From the NCBI GenBank assembly GCA_022410635.1, contig JAJVDF010000235.1:71070-135069 (forward strand): 64,000 nucleotides of DNA. Reading direction: 5' to 3'. The notes under the pieces were generated by a model. The model did no database searches. It was not told the origin of the DNA and was given only the letters and a program-made list of their open reading frames with translations. The translations under genes and the position numbers were made by a program. Position 1 is the stretch's first letter. Each line of letters opens with the position of its first letter. This document shows positions 58,031 through 64,000 of this stretch, piece by piece. The stretch is from Tretioscincus oriximinensis. Its lineage: Eukaryota > Chordata > Lepidosauria > Squamata > Gymnophthalmidae.

Positions 58031-59539
58031 AGTGCCTCACTTGAAGTCCCATNCAATATAGTATCTGCAAGGAAGTTTTGAACAACTACTGTTCTGTGGT
58101 CCTCCAATGCTTCTTCTTGCGATGAACCACCACCAGTGTTTATTCAAAGGTTCTCAGCATGTGACTTATATTAGTGGAATGAAACTCCCTACTACAGTGT
58201 AATTGATTTTTATTAATTGACTTGGTCTGCATTCCCCTAAATCCTTGTTATCTATAGATGGCAATTAATTGAACACCATTTGGCAATACGTGGTGGTATG
58301 TGGACACTAGAGCCTACAATTACTTGAAGGACAACCACTTTTTCTCTTATGACTTCAAAGTGGGGAATATGATTCTTATTGCCACCAAACAGTTCTGTGA
58401 GATAGGTTAGGTAGAGGAAATAAGTTGTCCAAGAGCTTCTAATGAATTTCAAGAATGTGTTGGGTTCAAGCAATGAAGCCGATTCCACACTTGCTGTTAT
58501 GCCCAGTTCTTCATCATTATCTTCTTTTCCCCCCAATATAAATTCAACAAAATTAAATGGGCAATCGTTGTCTTCTAGGCTCCATTCTCTATGAAAATCA
58601 TTCAAAAATTGTGGGACAGGGCTGAAAACCTTAGCAGTTCTCACAGGGAAAGTCCGGACAGTGACATGATTGTGTAAGGATAATATAACATACTTCTGAA
58701 GCTGCATAAATTAATAGATCTTTGCATGGCTACCACTGGTGGACCTCCATGATCCCATGAGACAATCCCACCATGGTAATGTTATTACACTGTGAAAAAA
58801 CCCTCATTTGGATGTAACATTAGAGAAATATCAATTGCTGTCATATTGATTCTATCTACCTTTTTTCCCTTCTCTCTCCTATTTCCCAGTCATCGTGAGG
58901 TCTTTCTTTTTGTGTTCTATTGACATTTTCCACAATTGCGCAATTTTGCTAGTTGTTCGATGTTGGAGAAAGAACGTGCTTACAAAAATGATGGGGAGGG
59001 GGTAGAACAGTGACATGCTCCTCTTCTTCCATTTTTATTTTACATTTAATTATAACATATATCTACATAATTATCTTGCCCCACCTCATTAAGCTAATAA
59101 GAGTTAGTCTAAGTAGGGGTGTAGAGAACAGGAAAGTGAAATAGAAATAGAAACTAATGTAAGATAAGGTTTATTAGTTATTACCCACAAAATTACTGTA
59201 GGTTGTATGTTTTCTGCTTTTTTCAGTCCTTTTTGTTAAAAATAAATAAATGTTACTGTAAAGAACATGTTGGTAGTATACCAATCTCCTAGTAATAGTA
59301 ATAGTAACAGTAGTAATTATAACACTGATTTCTGCCAAAGCACCATTCTATAGTGTTTTGAATTCATTAGTTTGAATAATCTGGTCAAGAGTGGATGAAT
59401 GCATCCTTTCCTTTCCTTTTTTTTTTNNAAAAAAAAACTAAAACATGTATCTCTAAATTGTCCTTCTTCATCTTATTAAGTTAATTAAAGTTAATCTGTG
59501 TAGAGGAACGGAACAGACGCAGAGGAGGGGGTTATTCCC
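58031..59539. other. Unannotated AT-rich DNA
   Basis: A minus-strand frame from an ATG at 58707 to a TAG at 58252 is open for 151 codons but has no recognisable domain. Its length is within chance for this amount of sequence. A T-run and an A-run meet across two Ns at 59417-59437. No repeat family is recognised. Confidence 0.4.
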
Positions 59540-59715
59540 AGGCTATAGAATAGTCTCCCCTTCGAGGTGCGTCAATCACCATCCTTGTGCACTTTCAGAA
59601 AATGTTTGCAGGTGTAGATGTGCCTGTTTTTAATGTGCTAATTGTGATTTTATTGTTAACCGCCCTGAGACCTCAGTTATAGGGCAGTATAAAAATGTTA
59701 AATAAATAAAAACTA
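59540..59715 (+). mobile_element. L2 LINE 3' end, plus strand
   Basis: CTATAGAATAGTCTCCCCTT and CGAGGTGCGTCAATC correspond to the WNSLP region of L2 ORF2. The tail GTTAACCGCCCTGAGACCTC, AGTTATAGGGCAGTATAAA and AAATAAATAAAA follows. Confidence 0.8.
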
Positions 59716-61082
59716 TAGTTGAATTAGTTTTGTTACGTTTTTCTTGTATTACATCCTAGATCACAATATATGTATGTTTTGATGTAGGCACAAAACTCAC
59801 TGGATTGGTTGGTTGAATATGTAGAGGGAAAAGTACCCTAACATCAGACTGAGGTGTTCTCTCTCAAAAGTGATGCAGGTACAGTTTTTCCCAATTTGGG
59901 CTCACCATGCTCTGGCTAAGTTTTGCCAGAAGTAAGAGCACCTCTGTGCAAATGCTGCTGCGGACGATTTGGGCTCCTCATGCATGGTGAGACCAATGAC
60001 CATCGGTAGGAGGTCGTGGCAGGGTTTGCTGTGCATTGCTGCTGTGGTTCCATTTTGTTCTAACCTCTGAGGAGGCAATAGTGTTTTTTTAAAGGCTTTT
60101 TTTGTTGTTCACATGTTCTAGTTTTGTGCAAATTAAATATTTGCTTAATATCTGTATTAATTTTTCTAATTATGAATTTGAAGAAAACTTGGGCACATTA
60201 AAAAAATGTGTAGTGGAATGTGGGAAGAGGCCACTCCAAAAACAGATTATCAAACCAATGGCCATTAACTCCAGAAGCCAATGCGAATCTTGTATGGACA
60301 GTGAAACGGAATTGGAAATGGAAGAAAACAGTGGAGGGAATTGAATTCACTTCACAGTTTTCAAAATGGCTTCTTTCACGTCCATGAAAATGCAGCCAGA
60401 GAAAGACAAACTGGGTGAGGATTATATTAGATAAAATGTGTTCCTGCCAATAATAGATTAAGTCCCATTTGTGCCATGAAATAGCTTGATTTGTTGTGGT
60501 TTTACTAAACCCTTCAAGATGCTAATTTAGCTCAAATACATTCAAAGAAATAGCCATGTTTGTCTGGATATATTTCTAGCCTCTTGGGCTGTGGCTTTGA
60601 TGAGATTTAAGCAGAAATTTCCTAGATGTTGATGGAAAAAACATAATTCTACTTTCTTCTGGATTATTGGTTAAAGACAAATAGATACTCTTTTAGAAAG
60701 AGAAAACAAGAGCTCTTCAGTGCCTACATCACTGTCAAAACTCTCCACCCACCCAGAGCAGCAGAAAATCAAGTTTATTTTTATTTATTTGAAAAACTAG
60801 GTATCCAAATTAAGGTATCTGTATAGCTGCCATTTCTTTGACACAGATGTGGGATAGATTTCTTGAGTGTTTCCCCCTTTCATTCCCAGCATTCTAATTT
60901 AAAAATGTGGCTATCAAAAAAAATCTATATGGAACAAACTGTTTTCCTCCATTTTCCTCTCTGTTTCCCTTACAGGTGTCTGCAGTCCTGGAAATATAGT
61001 ATTATATTAGGTTCTTATGGACTTGGAAATAATGGGATTTTGGATGCTTGAATAAAATGCACAGACAGCCAAAAAATTTCAA
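59716..61082. other. Unannotated AT-rich DNA
   Basis: A plus-strand frame at 60102-60344 (80 codons) ends in a Glu/Ser/Cys-rich segment but has no recognised domain. No repeat family is recognised. Confidence 0.4.
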
Positions 61083-61208
61083 TTTCAGAGAAATAGCCAT
61101 GTTAGTCTTTGCAGAAAGTCCAGCAAAGGAGCTAGCAGCACTTTGAGACTAGCTTGAGAAAAGTGGTTGGCATAAGCTTTCGTAGACCTGTGCTGCTAGC
61201 TCCTTTGC
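61083..61208. mobile_element. MITE-like repeat, family M, with internal hairpin
   Basis: AAATAGCCATGTTAGTCTTT is the characteristic terminus. GCAAAGGAGCTAGCAGCA (61123-61140) is the perfect 18-base complement of TGCTGCTAGCTCCTTTGC (61191-61208). GCATAAGCTTTCGTAGACC lies between them. Confidence 0.75.
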
Positions 61209-61431
61209 CAAAAAATTTCAAATCTGAAGTTTATTATTCCACTTGCACCACAGTGAGAACACAAACACCAGCTATGCAAGAGGTTAACTTCCAATGAAGT
61301 TTTCCTGGAGCTCACTTGAGGATTATATTTCTTTTGTTAATTCTTTGATCTACTGGATTTTTCCTTACAAGGACAAGACCTTTGGCAAATATTTATTGAT
61401 GTACAACTTTTACATCCCTCCACACAGCAAG

Positions 61432-61880
61432 ATTTATTTATTTATTTACAGAGCTTTATATTCTTTCCTATACCCAAAAGTCTGAGAGTGGATCACAATG
61501 AAAACAAACACATAAAACAGATTCAAAATAGAACAATTAAAAATAGAATAGTACTTTCAATGAGAGGGGGATCAGCCAAAGTAGGGCGAATGGTGCATTA
61601 GCGTAGGTGCCTGATGTACCTCAGATGTGAGATAAACCCATAACCTGAGGGATCCCAAAGAGAAGGCCCTTCCACATGTCCACAGCTCGTTGACGGAAAT
61701 AAGACTGTCAAGAAAGCCTCACTGGAAGATTTTAGGGTAAGGACAGATGGGAGGAGGTATTCCTTCAAATATTCGAGGCTCAATATATTAGGGCCTTGTA
61801 AGTCAATGATAGTACCTTGAATTGGGCTCAGTAGCGAATGAACAAACATTGCCATTCTTTTAGGACCAGTGTAACATGTG
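61432..61880 (-). mobile_element. L2 LINE 3' end, minus strand
   Basis: The plus strand opens with TTTATTTATTTACAGAGC and a degraded tail (CCTATACCCAAAAGTCTGAG). It continues to GGGCCTTGTAAGTCAATGAT, ACCTTGAATTGGGCTCAGTA and GCGAATGAACA, matching 27367-27420 of the younger L2. Confidence 0.82.
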
Positions 61881-62097
61881 TAAACGTGTGTAAGACTGAA
61901 AGAAAGCCTTTATGTCTTTGTATAAAAAGCTACTTCAGTCTTCCTTCAGTGTCTGAATATATTTCACTCTGTCCTGTGCCAAAGTATGTTTAACCATTAT
62001 TTATTCACCTTGGTTCTTAGAAATGCTGTTTAGTGTGTTGTGACTGTACCACTGTTGTGGTACTTGCTGTACTGATACTTATTTTTAATGTATCTTC
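61881..62097. other. Unannotated DNA
   Basis: No recognised feature is visible. Confidence 0.4.
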
Positions 62098-62215
62098 AGT
62101 TCTAAAGCATCTGAAGAAGTAGATGTGTCTATGAAAGCTCATGCTAACTACCTTTCTCTGATTAATCTTCAAGTGCTCCTAGACCCCTTGCTAGACTTTC
62201 AGTCCCAAAAAACTA
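62098..62215. mobile_element. MITE-like repeat, family M, fragment
   Basis: AAAGCATCTGAAGAAGTAGA, TGTCTATGAAAGCTCATGCT and CTCCTAGACCCCTTGCTAGA match in order the AAGTGGGT, AAAGCTCATG and CCTTG blocks of family M. Confidence 0.65.
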
Positions 62216-62279
62216 GATTAAATTGGGGGGGGGGGGAATAGCTTTGCTGTAGCTGACAAGATTTTGCCTTCTTTTGTTT

Positions 62280-62372
62280 CAAACTGACCTGGTGGGCCAA
62301 TGTGGGAGACAGAATATTGGACTAGGTGGGCTCTGGTCCCATTCAGCAGGGCTCATCTTAGGATCTTACAAG
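62280..62372 (+). mobile_element. CR1 LINE 3' tail, plus strand
   Basis: AGACAGAATATTGGACTAGG, TGGGCTCTGGTCCC and AGCAGGGCTCATCTTAGGAT match the plus-strand CR1 3' terminus. The final CTTATGTT is degraded (CTTAGGATCTTAC). Confidence 0.75.
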
Positions 62373-62433
62373 CCTTATTCAGTGTAAACTAGCATGCAGA
62401 TGGCAGGCTCCTATTCCAACATATAGCCCAGAA

Positions 62434-62590
62434 CAGAGATGTCAAACTGGTGGCCCTCCAGATGTTCCTGAACCACAACTCCCAACATTCCATTCCACTC
62501 CCAGCACTGTACTCCACTCTGCTAAACCAAATTGAACATTGGGAGTTGTGGTTCAGGAACATCTGGAGGGCCACCAGTTTGACATCTCTG
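62434..62590. mobile_element. hAT-type MITE, 157 bp, with perfect 52-bp TIRs and 8-bp TSD
   Basis: The left TIR (62434-62485, starting CAGAGATGTCAAACTGGTGG) and the right TIR (62539-62590, ending CCAGTTTGACATCTCTG) are perfect reverse complements over 52 bases. A spacer of about 53 bases separates them. GCCCAGAA flanks both sides (62426-62433 and 62591-62598). An 8-bp duplication plus a CAG-starting TIR is the hAT signature. There is no transposase, so the element was mobilised in trans. Confidence 0.95.
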
Positions 62591-62598
62591 GCCCAGAA

Positions 62599-62939
62599 TA
62601 AGCCACAGTGGGGACAACAGACTGGTTTATTTCCATTCTTAGGATTGAAGATAGAATGATGTACATCTTGGAATAACACAGAGAGCAACAATATAAGAAC
62701 TGTTTACTCCACGTTCCTGGTGCATCTGGTGTTTTCCTTACCTATATATATTCTTCTGCTGTATTAAGTTGTGCTTGTGTGTTTAAGAAAGGGGAAAGAG
62801 AGAAAAGCAAAGAGCTTTGATTTCCAAACATTCAGCCCTTCGATTTGTGTCACTCCTCCTTCCAGTCTGTCTCCTGACACCATTCTTTCCCCCAAGGAAA
62901 GATAAATGTATCTTCATTTCAGGGCTCTAATCTCCTGGC
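62599..62939. other. Unannotated DNA
   Basis: No recognised repeat or gene is visible. Confidence 0.4.
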
Positions 62940-64000
62940 TTTATTTGTTTGCTTATTCTCCCAAGCAAAATCTGCTTTCAATTTTTTGCTGTTGCTGCTG
63001 GTTGATGTTAAAGGTGCCTCATCACCATTACCACTGATTGCTTTTACCCGTGTTTAATATAAAGAATAAAGGGACCAATAGGGGATGGGGCACCACCCCA
63101 AGCAGAGAAGGTTCTTGGGTCTGCCACCCCAGAGAAAAAAGGGGCTGAAAAGATTACAAAAGTTTAGATTAAAATGATATAAAATCTAGCATTTGGCTCC
63201 ACCAGCAGCGTCTTGGTCCTCTGTAGCTAATCTGTATGCACCCTGTGACCTCCTCGGAGCGAACCCTGCTAAATATATTATTCCCACGGGGGCTTTCACT
63301 GCTGCTTGGTGTCAGAAATCAATATGTATGAGGCGCGTGGATGGGAATTTCTAATAGATCTGCCTGGCCCTGCGCTGCTTTTCAATATCTGCCTTGGACT
63401 ATTAGTGCCGGCTCGGTGCCTGTGAAATAACCGAGATAATCTTTTAAGGTGCGCTGTTAAGGTGGAACCTAAATGTTGCTGTTTCAATTATCCGTCGCGC
63501 CCTGGTTTCTCCCGGATTATTATGCACGCGCGGGCACACACACCAGACACGCAAAAGCAATTATAACGTGGGCTCTGCGTTGATTTGCGTGCAGAGAGAG
63601 GAGATGATTAAAGCCACTATGCGCATCCAGGCATTGATATGGTGGAAACCCAAAAGCACGGCTAGCATTGNGTGGCTCAGTTTGCGGGAAAGGGGGATTT
63701 TTCTTGTTGTTTTGCACTTCGTGGGGAGGGGATAAAGAAGGAAGGAGGTATTAGACGGGGATCTTGGAAGGAAAGAAGGAAAATCCACTTTGCTGCCCGA
63801 AAGTCTAGAGAGAGAGAAAAACACAGCGGGGAAAGATACCAGCGCGATAATCCAACCATTTTACGTGTGGGAAAGGAGAAGATGCGATTTTGACGGGCTG
63901 CCCTTTTGTTTGTGACTTTGCACGATTTGGGTTTGGTTTGGGAACATTACAATAGGCTGCGCGGGATAAGGGGGGGGGGCGACTCTAGAAGACTGGTGGA
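62940..64000. promoter_or_regulatory. Repeat-free, CpG-rising block at the window edge (possible promoter approach)
   Basis: From about 63200 CpG becomes frequent (GGAGCGAACC, GGCGCGTGG, GTCGCGCCCTGG, GCACGCGCGGGC, AGCGCGATAA, GCTGCGCGGG), in contrast with the CpG-poor rest of the window. It has AT-rich factor-like cores (CTAAATATATTATTCCC, TCAATTATCCG, GGATTATTATGC) and no repeats. It probably flanks a CpG island or first exon lying beyond 64000. I could not identify the gene or a transcription start. Confidence 0.45.

Noticed and set aside
58252..58707. 151-codon ATG-to-stop frame on the minus strand
   Set aside because: There is a true ATG, but no recognisable domain and no neighbouring exon or promoter signal. 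A few frames this long are expected by chance here.

Overview
This looks like nuclear DNA of a squamate reptile (a lizard of some kind), probably a gene-poor, gene-desert-like stretch. The evidence is the repeat content. There are many 3' fragments of CR1 retrotransposons whose ends carry the CTTATGTT- and ATTCTATG-type repeats known from reptile and bird CR1. There are also L2 and L1-like LINEs together, two abundant tRNA-headed SINE families, TIR-type DNA transposon remnants, and long AAT, GAT, GAA/TTC and CA microsatellites. I found no bacterial or organellar features. I could not assign any complete host protein-coding gene. Nearly every recognisable reading frame is retrotransposon protein. 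Isolated single N bases recur through the window and look like assembly placeholders.

Layout. 1-9 kb: one CR1 end, a hairpin element and two old SINE-A copies in AT-rich DNA. 9-17 kb: more CR1, a TIR element inserted into a CR1, SINE-A copies, and a repeat-free block at 15.2-16.3 kb with many homeodomain-type ATTA cores that resembles a conserved enhancer. 17.4-18 kb: complex AAT/ACG/GAT microsatellites inside a repeat that recurs at 53.3 kb. 19.0-22.2 kb: a decayed L1-like LINE. 22.4-27.6 kb: L2 pieces and CR1 ends. 28-45 kb: SINE-B copies with GAA/TTC tails, the longest CR1 (30.6-34.35 kb, ORF1 plus ORF2), a second CR1 lineage (38.0-39.4 kb), and an enhancer-like block at 41.1-41.9 kb. 45-50 kb: a fold-back element and further CR1 and L2 ends. 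51.5-52.9 kb: another repeat-free, moderately GC-rich block containing back-to-back inverted repeats with MEF2-like sites. 54.8-56.3 kb: an unclassified LINE tail, a shared repeat and a SINE-B inserted in that repeat. 59.5-62.6 kb: L2, MITE-like repeats and a textbook short hAT MITE. 62.9-64 kb: repeat-free sequence with rising CpG, as expected when approaching a CpG island or promoter just beyond the window.

How the parts relate. SINE-A shares its 3' tail with the L2 elements here (a 32-base identity), which fits L2-driven mobilisation. SINE-B ends in TTC repeats that have expanded to very different lengths in different copies. The repeat-free blocks are the best candidates for host function, probably long-range regulation of a developmental gene outside the window. 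That is inference, because no conservation search could be run.
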